The notes beneath the pieces were generated by a model, which saw nothing but the letters and a program-made list of their open reading frames with translations, ran no database searches and was not told the DNA's origin. Source: Kapaibacterium sp044224925 (GTDB lineage: Bacteria > Bacteroidota > Ignavibacteria > Kapaibacteriales > Kapaibacteriaceae). From it: a stretch of 64,000 bases of DNA. Shown here one piece after another: positions 24,565 through 33,743 of the stretch (positions are counted from its first letter, which is position 1; each line of letters begins with the position of its first letter). The stretch lies in NCBI GenBank assembly GCA_044224925.1, contig JBGAJM010000003.1, positions 1 to 64,000 of the forward strand, given 5' to 3'. Position numbers and translations under genes: made by a program.

Positions 24565-25265
24565 CAGCTCTGCGCACCCTTCAGACGAGCGATCAGGGTG
24601 GCGCACCCGATGGTCTTCTGTCCGCTCGCCACCAGGATCTCCGACGTGTCGGGGACCACGATGTCCATACGCGAGCCGAACTTCATCATTCCGAATCGGT
24701 CGCCCACCGTGGCCACGTCGCCCTGTTTGGTGTCGTACACGATGCGTCGGGCCAGGAATCCGGTGATCTGCTTGTAGAGCACGGATCCAAAGGCATTCTT
24801 GCAAATGAAGATCGATCGTTCGTTATCGGTGCTCGACTTCGGATCGAAGGCCATCAGATACTTGCCGGGCAGGTAGCGGGCCTCGACGATCTCTCCCGAC
24901 ATGGGGAAGCGGTTCACGTGGACGTTGAGCGGGGAGAGGAAGATCGAGATCTGGACGTGACCGATGCCGCGCGGGAGGCCGCGCAGGTCGTCGCTGGCGG
25001 CACATTGCTCGGCCGTGAGCGACACGATCTCCATCACAGTGCCGTCCGCCGGCGCCACGAGCACGGAATGGTCGCGGGCCGCCTCGGGGTGCACGGGCCG
25101 TTCAGGGTCGCGGAAGAACCACAGGGTGAAGCAGATCAGGAGCACTCCGAGCGTTCCGAGCAGCACGGCAACGATCGGTCCGCCGAGGCTTACACCAAGG
25201 AGTACCAAACACGCGCCCACACCGAGCATCAAAAAGGCATTGTCGTAGCCGTATGGAGTGATCAT
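24564..25265 (-). CDS. psd: Phosphatidylserine decarboxylase, short form
   Basis: 233 residues. It converts phosphatidylserine to phosphatidylethanolamine. Two N-terminal hydrophobic segments (residues about 10-50) are followed by FFRDPER, VLVAPADGTVMEI and SPLNVHVNRFPMSG. The pyruvoyl-forming site is the GMMKFGSRMDIVVP segment, where cleavage at Gly-Ser makes the two chains; FGSR replaces the LGST of the long E. coli type and is normal for the short form. It is the first gene of the seven-gene minus-strand operon and diverges from dnaN across 51 bases. Confidence 0.93.
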   Translation of the reverse strand: MITPYGYDNAFLMLGVGACLVLLGVSLGGPIVAVLLGTLGVLLICFTLWFFRDPERPVHPEAARDHSVLVAPADGTVMEIVSLTAEQCAASDDLRGLPRGIGHVQISIFLSPLNVHVNRFPMSGEIVEARYLPGKYLMAFDPKSSTDNERSIFICKNAFGSVLYKQITGFLARRIVYDTKQGDVATVGDRFGMMKFGSRMDIVVPDTSEILVASGQKTIGCATLIARLKGAQS

Positions 25266-25284
25266 CTAGGACCATTGTTTTTCG

Positions 25285-25292
25285 TAGTTTCG
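25285..25292 (+). promoter_or_regulatory. Possible dnaN promoter -7 element
   Basis: TAGTTTCG, one mismatch from TAnnTTTG, preceded by TTTTTCG and 24 bases before the dnaN ATG. The same TTTT(T)CGTAGTTT core recurs at 39144-39155 (minus) and, without the C, at 52302-52315. Confidence 0.4.
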
Positions 25293-25316
25293 CGGGTCAA
25301 ATTAGCGAAACGAAGC

Positions 25317-26432
25317 ATGAAATTCACCGTAGCACTGCCTGAGCTCCAAAAGGCGCTGCAGAAGATCCTCCCAGCCATTCCCGCGAAGTCCACGATCCCT
25401 GTCCTGGAGCACGTTCACGTGGTCCTGGCGGGAACAGACCTCACGTTCCATGCGACCGATCAAGAGATCACGATCTCGTTGACGATCCCGGTCGCCGGAG
25501 AACAGGATGGAGAAGTTCTTGTCCCTGCACGTCAATTCAACGACCTGATCAAGGAACTCGGCAATGCCGGTTCCGTGGAAGTGTCGGCCAACGAGGACTC
25601 GGCCCTCATCTCTGTGCGGACGCCTACGGGGACGTACGAAATGAAGGGACTCGATGCGAATGAGTTCCCCGCCATTCCTCCCTTCCCCGAGTCCACCAAG
25701 GCGGACTTCTCGAAAGAGGAGATGCAGCGCATCGCGAACAAGACCGTGTTCGCCGTGAGCACCGAAGAGTACCGTCCGTCCATGACGGGTGTGTTCTTCC
25801 AGTTCGCTGCCAACATGGTTACGGCCGTTGCCACGGACGGATTCCGCCTGTCGCGCGTGATCATCCGCGGTGAAGACCGCTTCCCGGATGAGCTCGACGT
25901 GATCATCCCCGCACGCGCCGTGGACCTGCTCAAGAAGGTCGACAGTGAAGTGACGATGGAGGTGAGCCGCACGCATGCTCGATTCACGATCTCCTCGCAA
26001 ACGATCACCACGCGTGTGATCGACGAGAAGTATCCTCCCTATCAGAACGTGATCCCGTCGGACAACGACAAGACGCTGGTCGTGAACCAACGCGAAGTGC
26101 TGAGCGCCATCAAGCGCGTCTCGCTGTTCGCGAACACGAACACCCGTCACGTACGCTTCCGCATGAGCGAGCGCGTGCTGGCCGTCCACTCCGAGGATGA
26201 GGATTCCGGCGGAAAAGGAACAGAGACGATCCCTTGCGAGTTCTCGCACGACACGTTCGAAGTTGGCTTCAACTATCGCTTCCTTGAAGAAGCGATCAAG
26301 AACATCACTGCAGATGACGATCCGGACCTGAACGTGCAGATGACGTTCTCGACGCCGATCAGAGCCGTCCTCATCAAGCCGGGAGCCGATAACGACTCGC
26401 TGCTGATGTTGGTGATGCCGGTGAAGATCTGA
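25317..26432 (+). CDS. dnaN: DNA polymerase III beta subunit (sliding clamp)
   Basis: 371 residues from MKFTVALPELQKALQKILPA, the usual clamp length. Three clamp folds are visible: VLEHVHVVLAGTDLTFHATD in the first, GVFFQFAANMVTAVATDGFR in the second, and the C-terminal DDDPDLNVQMTFSTPIRAVL with the final LLMLVMPVKI that forms the peptide-binding pocket. It ring-clamps DNA and tethers polymerase and repair proteins. It opens the dnaN-recF-dciA-gyrB block and is 16 bases from recF. Confidence 0.96.
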   Translation: MKFTVALPELQKALQKILPAIPAKSTIPVLEHVHVVLAGTDLTFHATDQEITISLTIPVAGEQDGEVLVPARQFNDLIKELGNAGSVEVSANEDSALISVRTPTGTYEMKGLDANEFPAIPPFPESTKADFSKEEMQRIANKTVFAVSTEEYRPSMTGVFFQFAANMVTAVATDGFRLSRVIIRGEDRFPDELDVIIPARAVDLLKKVDSEVTMEVSRTHARFTISSQTITTRVIDEKYPPYQNVIPSDNDKTLVVNQREVLSAIKRVSLFANTNTRHVRFRMSERVLAVHSEDEDSGGKGTETIPCEFSHDTFEVGFNYRFLEEAIKNITADDDPDLNVQMTFSTPIRAVLIKPGADNDSLLMLVMPVKI

Positions 26433-26448
26433 TCTCCGCCAACGTGCG

Positions 26449-27546
26449 ATGATCATCCGATCCGTTCAGCTTCGTGCATTTCGCAGTCACACGTCTGCCG
26501 ACCTTGAGTGCGCACCCGATGTAACGATCCTTTCCGGCAAGAATGGTGTTGGTAAAACGTCATTCTTGGAAGCGATCAGCGTGTGTGCCGTTGGCAAGAG
26601 CTTCGTTCCCGTCCCCGATGCGGCCCTGATCCAACATGGCCAAGATCAGTGTTCGGTGAGCGTACGATGCGAACGCGATCTGCATGTTCCGTATCACGTG
26701 AGCGTTACGATCCGCGAGGGGGTCCGAAAGAAGATCGAGACAACGTTCGCGCAACATTGTACTCCGAAAGACCTGATCGGCGAACTGCCCATCGTGGCAC
26801 TGTCGCCCGATCATAAGAGCATTACGATGGGTGGTCCCGCAGACCGGCGAGCCTTTGTCGACGGACTGATGGCACAATCCAGCAAGCGAGTGACGGAGCT
26901 GCTCTACGAGCACCGTCGACTCCTGAAGCAACGAAATTCGATGTTGGCAGAAGCCGCGCACCATGGCGGCAAGGTGGAAGGGCTGGACGCGTGGACCGAT
27001 GCATTCCTGACGTGCAGTGCGGAAGTGATCCGCCGACGGAAGGATGTGCTCGACGATCTTGCACCACGCATCCGCGAAGCCTACGATGCCGTGTCCGGTG
27101 GCGAAGAGGCGATCGACATTCGCTACGAGGCCGATGGTGTGAGCGATGCTTCGGCGAACGTCGAAGAACAACTTCGCACAGCGTACGAGAAGGTGGCGTC
27201 GCGAGAGATCCAGCGTGGACTGACGTTGTTCGGTCCGCAAAAAGACGAAGTGGCCTTCATGATCAACAAGGGTGTTGTTCGAGAGACGGCCTCGCAAGGA
27301 CAGCATAAGTCGCTCTTGGTGTCGTTGAAGATCGCCGAATGCGCCTTGTTGTTCGAACGCACGCAGGAACGACCGGTGGTGCTGCTGGACGATGTGTTCA
27401 GCGAACTCGATCGGTCGCGCTGTGAGCATGTGATGCAGACGGTGTTGGCCATGCGCATGCAATGCTTCGTGACCACCACCGAAGGCGCAGAGATGAAGAA
27501 GTTGGTCCCGGTAGGAACGATGGTGGAAGTGACAAGTGACAAGTGA
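26449..27546 (+). CDS. recF: DNA replication and repair protein RecF
   Basis: 365 residues. This SMC-like ATPase loads RecA at gaps with RecO/RecR. Walker A is SGKNGVGKTSFLEA at residues 29-42, the ABC signature region is TASQGQHKSLLVSLKIAE, and Walker B is PVVLLDDVFSELD. LRAFRSHTSADLE at the start is characteristic. The protein ends VEVTSDK. The last six codons and the TGA stop come from the 7-bp tandem array C, and normal RecF has nothing corresponding. Confidence 0.95.
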   Translation: MIIRSVQLRAFRSHTSADLECAPDVTILSGKNGVGKTSFLEAISVCAVGKSFVPVPDAALIQHGQDQCSVSVRCERDLHVPYHVSVTIREGVRKKIETTFAQHCTPKDLIGELPIVALSPDHKSITMGGPADRRAFVDGLMAQSSKRVTELLYEHRRLLKQRNSMLAEAAHHGGKVEGLDAWTDAFLTCSAEVIRRRKDVLDDLAPRIREAYDAVSGGEEAIDIRYEADGVSDASANVEEQLRTAYEKVASREIQRGLTLFGPQKDEVAFMINKGVVRETASQGQHKSLLVSLKIAECALLFERTQERPVVLLDDVFSELDRSRCEHVMQTVLAMRMQCFVTTTEGAEMKKLVPVGTMVEVTSDK

Positions 27547-27575
27547 CAAGTGACGAGTGACAAGTGACAAGTGAG
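27527..27575 (+). repeat. 7-bp tandem array C (AAGTGAC orientation), 7 units
   Basis: Units are AAGTGAC x4, GAGTGAC, AAGTGAC, AAGTGAG. The recF stop TGA (27544-27546) is inside the third unit. Because seven is not a multiple of three, TGA appears in all three frames within 21 bases. The array fills the space up to the dciA start and replaces a recognisable Shine-Dalgarno site. Confidence 0.93.
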
Positions 27576-27580
27576 ACACC

Positions 27581-27859
27581 ATGGCAACATCCATCACATC
27601 GGTGCTGAACGATCTGCTCAAGCGTTATCGCTTGTCGGAGTCGTTCACGGCGGCGAAGATCCCGGACCATTGGTCTGAGATCGTGGGTGAGAATGTTGCA
27701 CGGCATTGCACCATTCGTTCGACGCAGAACGGCGTGCTCGCGATCAGCGTGAGCAATGCTGTATGGCGTTCCGAACTGATGTTGCGACGCGAAGAACTAC
27801 GCATAAAATTGAACGCTCGCCTCGGCAGTGAAGTGATCCGCGAGATCGTCATTCGATAA
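27581..27859 (+). CDS. dciA: DciA/DUF721-family protein
   Basis: 92 residues. MATSITSVLNDLLKRYRLSE followed by HWSEIVGENVARHCTIRSTQ and GVLAISVSNAVWRSELMLRR is the DUF721 pattern; family member DciA loads or stimulates the replicative helicase DnaB in bacteria lacking DnaC. The location between recF and gyrB is a common one for this family. Translation starts five bases after the repeat array, with only a weak GTGAG upstream. Confidence 0.9.
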   Translation: MATSITSVLNDLLKRYRLSESFTAAKIPDHWSEIVGENVARHCTIRSTQNGVLAISVSNAVWRSELMLRREELRIKLNARLGSEVIREIVIR

Positions 27860-27878
27860 CGAGCACACTGGAGGAATC

Positions 27879-29891
27879 ATGGCAGAAGAAACCGGCAAAA
27901 AGTCTGGGTATAGTGAAGACAGTATCAAGGTCCTCGAAGGACTTGAAGCGGTACGCAAGCGTCCCGCCATGTACATCGGCGATGTGGGTGAGCGAGGCTT
28001 GCACCACCTGATCCAGGAAGTCGTCGACAATTCGATCGACGAAGCATTGGCCGGATACTGTAAGAACATCTATGTGACCTTGCACAGCGATGGCTCGTGC
28101 TCCGTGCAGGATGACGGTCGTGGTATCCCCACCGGTCCGCACCCTGTGAAGAAGATCTCGACGCTTGAAGTGGTGATGTGCACGCTGCATGCCGGTGGAA
28201 AGTTCGACAAGAACACCTACAAGGTGTCGGGCGGATTGCACGGTGTGGGTGTGAGTTGCGTGAACGCCTTGTCGTCGGACCTCACGGTCACCGTCGAACG
28301 CGAAGGCACTAAATACGAACAGAAATACAAAGAAGGCGATCCACAAGGTCCGGTCACCGAGGTCGGCAAGTCCACCCGCACCGGAACCACCGTTCGATTC
28401 TGGCCGGATGCCACGATCTTCAAGACCGTGGAATTCCGCTACGAAAAGGTCGCCGAGCGTTTGCGCGAACTCGCCTTCTTGAATCCCGACGTGACGATCA
28501 CGATGGAAGACGAGCGCGACGGACAGAAGGAAGTGTATGCATATCGTGGTGGTCTTGTCGACTTCGTCCGTCACTTGGACGTGCACAACACCGCCATCGT
28601 CAAGCCCATCCTGATGAATGGCGTGGTGACGAATGAGAGTGGTGTTGAGACGGTCGTCGACGTGTGCTTCGAGTACAACTCCGGCTATAGCGAGAACCTT
28701 CTGTCGTACGTGAACAACATCAACACGGTCGAAGGCGGCACGCACGTGAGCGGTTTCCGTAGCGCGCTCACGCGGACGTTGAATGCCTATGCGGCCTCGA
28801 ACAATCTTGCGAAGAAGGACATCAACCTCACGGGTGAAGACTTCCGCGAAGGTCTTACGGCCGTGATCTCCGTCAAGGTGGCCGAACCACAATTCGAAGG
28901 TCAGACCAAGACGAAGCTTGGAAATGGAGAGACGGAAGGTATCGTTCGTTCGACGATCAACGAAGAACTCTCCAAGTACCTCGATGCGAATCCGTCGGCC
29001 GCCAAGGTCATCCTGGAAAAGGCCACGCAAGCCGCAGAGGCGCGCGCCGCTGCCCGCAAGGCCAAGGACCTGATCCGTCGCAAGGGTGCGCTCGATAGCG
29101 CAACACTTCCCGGAAAATTGGCCGACTGTTCGATGCGCACACCGGAAGACACGGAACTGTATCTCGTCGAGGGCGACTCTGCAGGCGGTTCCGCCAAGCA
29201 AGGTCGCGATCGTCGATTCCAGGCCATCCTTCCGTTGAAGGGCAAGATCCTGAACGTGCACAAGGCACGCCTCACAAAGGTGTTGGAGAACGAAGAAGTG
29301 CGCACGATCCTCACCGCCATCGGTGCAGGGTTCGGCGAGGACTTCGATATCGCCAAGGCACGCTATGGCAAGATCATCCTCATGGCCGATGCCGATGTGG
29401 ACGGATCGCACATCCGCACGCTGTTGCTCACGTTGTTCTGGAAGCACATGCCGGAACTCATCAACGGCGGACACCTCTACATCGCCCAACCGCCGCTCTA
29501 TAAGCTGAAGAAGGGCAAGTCAGAGCACTACGCCTACAACGATCAAGAACGTGACGAGATCATTGCCCGCATCCGCAAGGAGAAGGCAGACCGCAAGGCG
29601 GCAAAGAATGCAGAGAAGGAACCAGCTGTGGTCGAAGAGACCGAAGTGGTCGAAGAAGGCGCAACGGCCGACGGCATCGTGATCAGTCGATTCAAGGGTC
29701 TGGGAGAAATGAACCCGGAACAATTGTGGTCCACCACGATGAATCCCGAAACACGAACACTTCTTCGCGTGAGCATTGAGAATGCGGCCGAGGCGATGCA
29801 TATCTTCGAAACGCTGATGGGCGAGGCCGTCGAGCCACGTCGTGAATTCATTGAACGGAACGCGCAGTATGTGCGCAACCTCGACATCTGA
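27879..29891 (+). CDS. gyrB: DNA gyrase subunit B
   Basis: 670 residues. ATPase subunit of the type II topoisomerase that introduces negative supercoils. The GHKL ATPase motifs are VVDNSIDEALAGYC, DDGRGIPTG and VSGGLHGVGVSCVNALS. The Toprim motifs are LYLVEGDSAGGSAKQGRDRR near residue 428 and ADADVDGSHIRTLLLTLFW near residue 505. RFKGLGEMNPEQLWSTTM is in the C-terminal domain. Between Toprim and that motif is a charged insertion of about 35 residues (KADRKAAKNAEKEPAVVEE). RBS GGAGG lies six bases before the ATG. Confidence 0.96.
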   Translation: MAEETGKKSGYSEDSIKVLEGLEAVRKRPAMYIGDVGERGLHHLIQEVVDNSIDEALAGYCKNIYVTLHSDGSCSVQDDGRGIPTGPHPVKKISTLEVVMCTLHAGGKFDKNTYKVSGGLHGVGVSCVNALSSDLTVTVEREGTKYEQKYKEGDPQGPVTEVGKSTRTGTTVRFWPDATIFKTVEFRYEKVAERLRELAFLNPDVTITMEDERDGQKEVYAYRGGLVDFVRHLDVHNTAIVKPILMNGVVTNESGVETVVDVCFEYNSGYSENLLSYVNNINTVEGGTHVSGFRSALTRTLNAYAASNNLAKKDINLTGEDFREGLTAVISVKVAEPQFEGQTKTKLGNGETEGIVRSTINEELSKYLDANPSAAKVILEKATQAAEARAAARKAKDLIRRKGALDSATLPGKLADCSMRTPEDTELYLVEGDSAGGSAKQGRDRRFQAILPLKGKILNVHKARLTKVLENEEVRTILTAIGAGFGEDFDIAKARYGKIILMADADVDGSHIRTLLLTLFWKHMPELINGGHLYIAQPPLYKLKKGKSEHYAYNDQERDEIIARIRKEKADRKAAKNAEKEPAVVEETEVVEEGATADGIVISRFKGLGEMNPEQLWSTTMNPETRTLLRVSIENAAEAMHIFETLMGEAVEPRREFIERNAQYVRNLDI

Positions 29892-29928
29892 TCATTGAAC
29901 TGTTGATCCACCGAATGGAGCTTGCACC

Positions 29929-32274
29929 ATGAACGTTGTTGCAATGTGTTTGGGCATTGTTTGTTTCCTTGCCGCCCTGCCACTTTCCGCACAGAACAAT
30001 GGCGGAGGTGCGAGCCTCCCACGTCCGGACTTCAAGTACAACGGCAAAGTTGGCCGTACCATCAGCGAGTCGGACCCGCCCCAATTCCCGGCACTCGTAA
30101 CGGCACCGGCGGGTGCTCCGAACGTGGTGCTCATCCTCATCGACGATGCAGGATACGGTCAGTTCGGGACCTTCGGTGGCGCCGTGCCCACGCCGGCACT
30201 CGACCGTGTTGCCAACGAAGGACTGCGCTACACACGCTTTCATACGACGGCGTTGTGCAGTCCAACACGCGCAGCATTGATCACCGGACGAAATCATCAC
30301 AGCGTGAGCAACGGTGTGATCACCGAAGCGGCCACCGGATTTGAGGGCTATACCGGCATCATTCCGCAAAGCGCGGGAACCGTTGCGCAAGTGTTGCATC
30401 ACTATGGTTATGCAAGCGCATGGTTCGGAAAGAACCACAACACACCCGATTGGGAGACCAGTGCGAACGGTCCGTTCGAACGTTGGCCCAGTGGCTATGG
30501 CTTTGACTACTTCTATGGCTTCATGGGCGGCGATTGCGATCAGTGGCATCCAACGTTGTATGAAGATCATACGCTCGTGCCTCCGTCCACCGACCCGGAA
30601 TACATTCTGACGAAGGACCTTACGGATCACGCCATTCAATGGCTGCATCGCACACGGAGCATCGATCAGAAGAAGCCGTTCTTCCTCTACATGGCCCCGG
30701 GCGCAACGCATGCACCGCATCACGTTTCTCCTGAATACCTGGCCCAGTTCAAGGGCAAGTTCGATGCGGGTTGGGATGTGTATCGTGAGGAGACCTTCAA
30801 ACGTCAGCAAGCGCTCGGTGTGGTGCCCGCATCGGCAAAGCTGACACCACGTCCGAAAGAACTTCCTGCATGGGAGTCGCTCTCTGCAGATCAGAAGAAG
30901 TTGTTCGCACGCATGATGGAAGTGTTCGCTGCCTTCACGGCGCAAACAGATCATGAGATGGGTCGCCTGCTGGACGCTGTACGCGAGCTGCCCGATGCGG
31001 ACAACACCATCATCATCTATCAGATCGGCGATAATGGTGCATCGGCCGAAGGTGGTCTTGTTGGTCTGCTCAACGAGAACACGTTCTTCAATGCTGTTCC
31101 GGAAACCATTGCCGACAATCTCCGACACATCGACGAGATCGGTGGACCAAAGCACTTCAATCACTTCCCGGCCGGATGGGCATGGGCCATGAACACGCCG
31201 TTCCAGTGGACGAAGCAGATCGCCTCGCACCTTGGTGGCGTTCGCAATCCTGTGGCCATCTCGTGGCCAAAGCGGATCACCGACAAGGGTGGTGTGCGTG
31301 AACAGTTCCATCATGTGATCGATATCGTGCCCACCATCTATGAAGCAGCCGGCATCACACCTCCACGCACGCTGAATGGCGTTGAGCAGAAGCCGATCGA
31401 AGGTGTGAGCATGATGTACACGTTCAACGATGCAAAGGCCAAGGAACGTCACCGTCAGCAATACTTCGAGATGTTCATCAACCGTGGCCTCTATGCCGAT
31501 GGTTGGTGGGCAGCCTCGCGAAGCAGCATCCCGTGGGAAGTGGGCGATAAGACCATCATTCCGGACGAGCTTCCTTGGGAGCTCTACGACCTCAACAACG
31601 ATTACTCGCAGGCCAACGATGTGGCTGCATCGAATCCGAAGAAGTTGCGCGAATTGCAAGACCTCTGGTGGGCAGAAGCTGCGAAGTACAACGTATTGCC
31701 GATGGATCCACGAAAGATCGTTCGGATCAATGCAGAGATGCAGGGCAGACCAACACCCACAAAGGGCATCACGCACTTCGACTATTACTCCGGCACGCTT
31801 GCGCTGCCGAGCGGTTCTGCTCCAAGTCTGCTCAACAAGTCGTGGACCATCACGGCCAAGGTCGCCGGTGCAAAGAAGAACACCGAAGGTGCCATCTTCA
31901 CGATGGGCGCAACCGATGGTGGCTACGGTCTCTATGTGAACAAGGGCAAGGCCGTCTTCGTGTGCAACTACCTTGGACAGCGGATCACACGCGTGGAATC
32001 CAAGCGTTCCATCTCTTCCGATCCTGCCACGATCCGTGCCGAGTTCGCGTATGATGGCGGAGGGATCGGGAAGGGTGGCGTGATGACGCTCTATGTGAAC
32101 GATGAGAAGCAGGGCGAAGCACGCCTGACCGCAACGCAGGCGCTGACGCTTGGTCTGGGCGGTACGTTGGACATTGGTGCCGACTTGGGATCTTCCGTCG
32201 ACGAACAGGTCTATGCACCGCCGTTCCGCTTCAACGGTACCATCGAGAAGGTGTCGGTCGATCTGAAGCCGTAA
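29929..32274 (+). CDS. Secreted arylsulfatase-family hydrolase
   Basis: 781 residues. The signal peptide MNVVAMCLGIVCFLAALPLS is followed by a type I sulfatase domain: NVVLILIDDAGYGQFG with the metal-binding Asp pair, and the formylglycine site LCSPTRAALITGR near residue 108, where the Cys (CxPxR) is oxidised by a formylglycine-generating enzyme. Further metal or substrate residues are in GKNHNTPDWE and IIYQIGDNGASAEGG. About 180 C-terminal residues form a beta-rich, LamG-like module (AIFTMGATDGGYGLYVNKGK). It probably removes sulfate esters in the periplasm or outside the cell; the substrate is unknown. No sulfatase-maturing gene is nearby. Confidence 0.9.
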   Translation: MNVVAMCLGIVCFLAALPLSAQNNGGGASLPRPDFKYNGKVGRTISESDPPQFPALVTAPAGAPNVVLILIDDAGYGQFGTFGGAVPTPALDRVANEGLRYTRFHTTALCSPTRAALITGRNHHSVSNGVITEAATGFEGYTGIIPQSAGTVAQVLHHYGYASAWFGKNHNTPDWETSANGPFERWPSGYGFDYFYGFMGGDCDQWHPTLYEDHTLVPPSTDPEYILTKDLTDHAIQWLHRTRSIDQKKPFFLYMAPGATHAPHHVSPEYLAQFKGKFDAGWDVYREETFKRQQALGVVPASAKLTPRPKELPAWESLSADQKKLFARMMEVFAAFTAQTDHEMGRLLDAVRELPDADNTIIIYQIGDNGASAEGGLVGLLNENTFFNAVPETIADNLRHIDEIGGPKHFNHFPAGWAWAMNTPFQWTKQIASHLGGVRNPVAISWPKRITDKGGVREQFHHVIDIVPTIYEAAGITPPRTLNGVEQKPIEGVSMMYTFNDAKAKERHRQQYFEMFINRGLYADGWWAASRSSIPWEVGDKTIIPDELPWELYDLNNDYSQANDVAASNPKKLRELQDLWWAEAAKYNVLPMDPRKIVRINAEMQGRPTPTKGITHFDYYSGTLALPSGSAPSLLNKSWTITAKVAGAKKNTEGAIFTMGATDGGYGLYVNKGKAVFVCNYLGQRITRVESKRSISSDPATIRAEFAYDGGGIGKGGVMTLYVNDEKQGEARLTATQALTLGLGGTLDIGADLGSSVDEQVYAPPFRFNGTIEKVSVDLKP

Positions 32275-32291
32275 TTCTGATCAGCCGTATC

Positions 32292-33635
32292 ATGCGCCGA
32301 CACGATCTCGAGCTCGCTCTTCGGTCAGTTGCCGACATTCGTAAAATGGACCCTGCGCGAGCCATTCAAGAACTGCACCAGATCCTTGGGCAGGCTGAAC
32401 GAGCTCAGTTTCAGGACATCGTCGTAGAGGCCCACTTGGATCTCTTCGACCGCTATCGATCACAGAACGATGCTCGGCAAGCTCGAGCTCAAGCGGAACT
32501 GGCATTCGCACATGTGAACTCGGTAAAGGATGTCGCGCTTGTCGCAAGAGTGCATTTTTCCTTGGGAGTTATACTCACCTACAGCGAACCAACGTCGTCG
32601 CAGCAGCATTTGGAGCGTGCGTTAGCACTGTACCGAACGTTAGGGGGCGGCTCGCTGAATGTTGGTCACACACTCAATGCACTTGGACTGCTGCATGCTT
32701 GCAGAGGAGAGTTCCGAACCGCGTTCGAGTACTTCACAGAATGTGAGGAGATCTACCGACCGTCCGGGAATCTCATTTTGCTCGGATCCGTGAATCAATG
32801 CATGGGGAGTGCATTGTTGAAGATGCAGCGATTTGAAGAGGCCTTCGAGGCATTCGATCGTGCACGCATCTTGTTCGACACAGCCGCGGATCGAACGGGC
32901 ATGGTGACAACGCGGATCTGTATGGCAACTGCACTCCTCGGTTCGGGCAAGAGCGATGAGGCGATCAACGTCCTCTATGATGCACGAGAGCGTGGTGCGA
33001 ACGCGCATCCGGATCATCTTCGAGCCATCGACGGGAACATTGCTTGCGCACTCGAGCAGAATGGAGAGCCTGAACGAGCACTTGAGGTGCTTGTCTCCGT
33101 CCTCGGATCGACAGATCCTGCAGCAGCGGCCAATGCGTCGCTGATGGAGATCCGAACGATGGCCATGCTACTTGCAGCGTTGGATCGTGTGGATCTTGCG
33201 CGTCAGTGGATGGTTGCAGGTGCATCGAAACTTGATGCCGCACAACCTCGACACGCCGCTGAATACCTCCAGGCCTTTTCGCGGATCGAGGCGTTGCTTG
33301 GGAACACATCGGCGGCCTACGATCTACTGACTCGCGCAACGGCTTTGAACGACATGCTCGTTGCCGAAGAGCGCAAGATCATCTCGTTCGATACGGCATC
33401 AAGCAAACGCACGGCACAAATGGGACAGCTCCGTGCCGCATTCCCATCCCTCGGTAACAGTGAGTGCATGGCCTGTGCACTCTTCGCTTCGGGCATGAGC
33501 ACGAAAGAGGTCGCACAGATCATGAACCTCTCGGTACGCACCATCGAGTCGATACGATTACGCGTCAGCAAGAAGTTGGGGCTGGGTTCGACGCGTGAAC
33601 TCGATGCAGTGGTGCGTGCAGTGGTCGTGCGGTAA
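32292..33635 (+). CDS. TPR regulator with C-terminal LuxR-type HTH
   Basis: 447 residues without a signal peptide. Residues about 15-360 form tandem TPR-like helix pairs (VGHTLNALGLLHACRGEFRT, GSALLKMQRFEEAFEAFDRA). The last about 65 residues form a LuxR/GerE-type helix-turn-helix (FASGMSTKEVAQIMNLSVRT, then IESIRLRVSKKLGLGS). The architecture suggests a transcription regulator controlled through protein contacts rather than phosphorylation. It follows the sulfatase by 17 bases and may be co-transcribed, but its targets are unknown. Confidence 0.8.
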   Translation: MRRHDLELALRSVADIRKMDPARAIQELHQILGQAERAQFQDIVVEAHLDLFDRYRSQNDARQARAQAELAFAHVNSVKDVALVARVHFSLGVILTYSEPTSSQQHLERALALYRTLGGGSLNVGHTLNALGLLHACRGEFRTAFEYFTECEEIYRPSGNLILLGSVNQCMGSALLKMQRFEEAFEAFDRARILFDTAADRTGMVTTRICMATALLGSGKSDEAINVLYDARERGANAHPDHLRAIDGNIACALEQNGEPERALEVLVSVLGSTDPAAAANASLMEIRTMAMLLAALDRVDLARQWMVAGASKLDAAQPRHAAEYLQAFSRIEALLGNTSAAYDLLTRATALNDMLVAEERKIISFDTASSKRTAQMGQLRAAFPSLGNSECMACALFASGMSTKEVAQIMNLSVRTIESIRLRVSKKLGLGSTRELDAVVRAVVVR

Positions 33636-33743
33636 TAGCGCTCCTTTCGATCAACAACCAAGTACCACGCGACCTTGCCGCCCTGGCAGCCTGCCACATG
33701 CACTACGAACAGAACTCGGTCGTGGTCTGTATTTTCGCAGATC

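Noticed and set aside
25266..25316. Replication origin between psd and dnaN
   Set aside because: Only 51 bases, with no DnaA-box-like sequence and no AT-rich unwinding region.
27527..27575. The heptamer arrays as CRISPR arrays
   Set aside because: Units are 7 bp with no spacers, and no cas gene is present.
27849..29489. 546-codon minus-strand open frame opposite gyrB
   Set aside because: It mirrors gyrB, which is unmistakable. The antisense product (runs of His, Arg, Val, Asp) has no domain features. Long antisense frames are common at this GC content and codon bias.
29848..31776. 642-codon minus-strand open frame opposite the sulfatase gene
   Set aside because: Same reason: the sulfatase is certain and the antisense translation shows no fold or signal.
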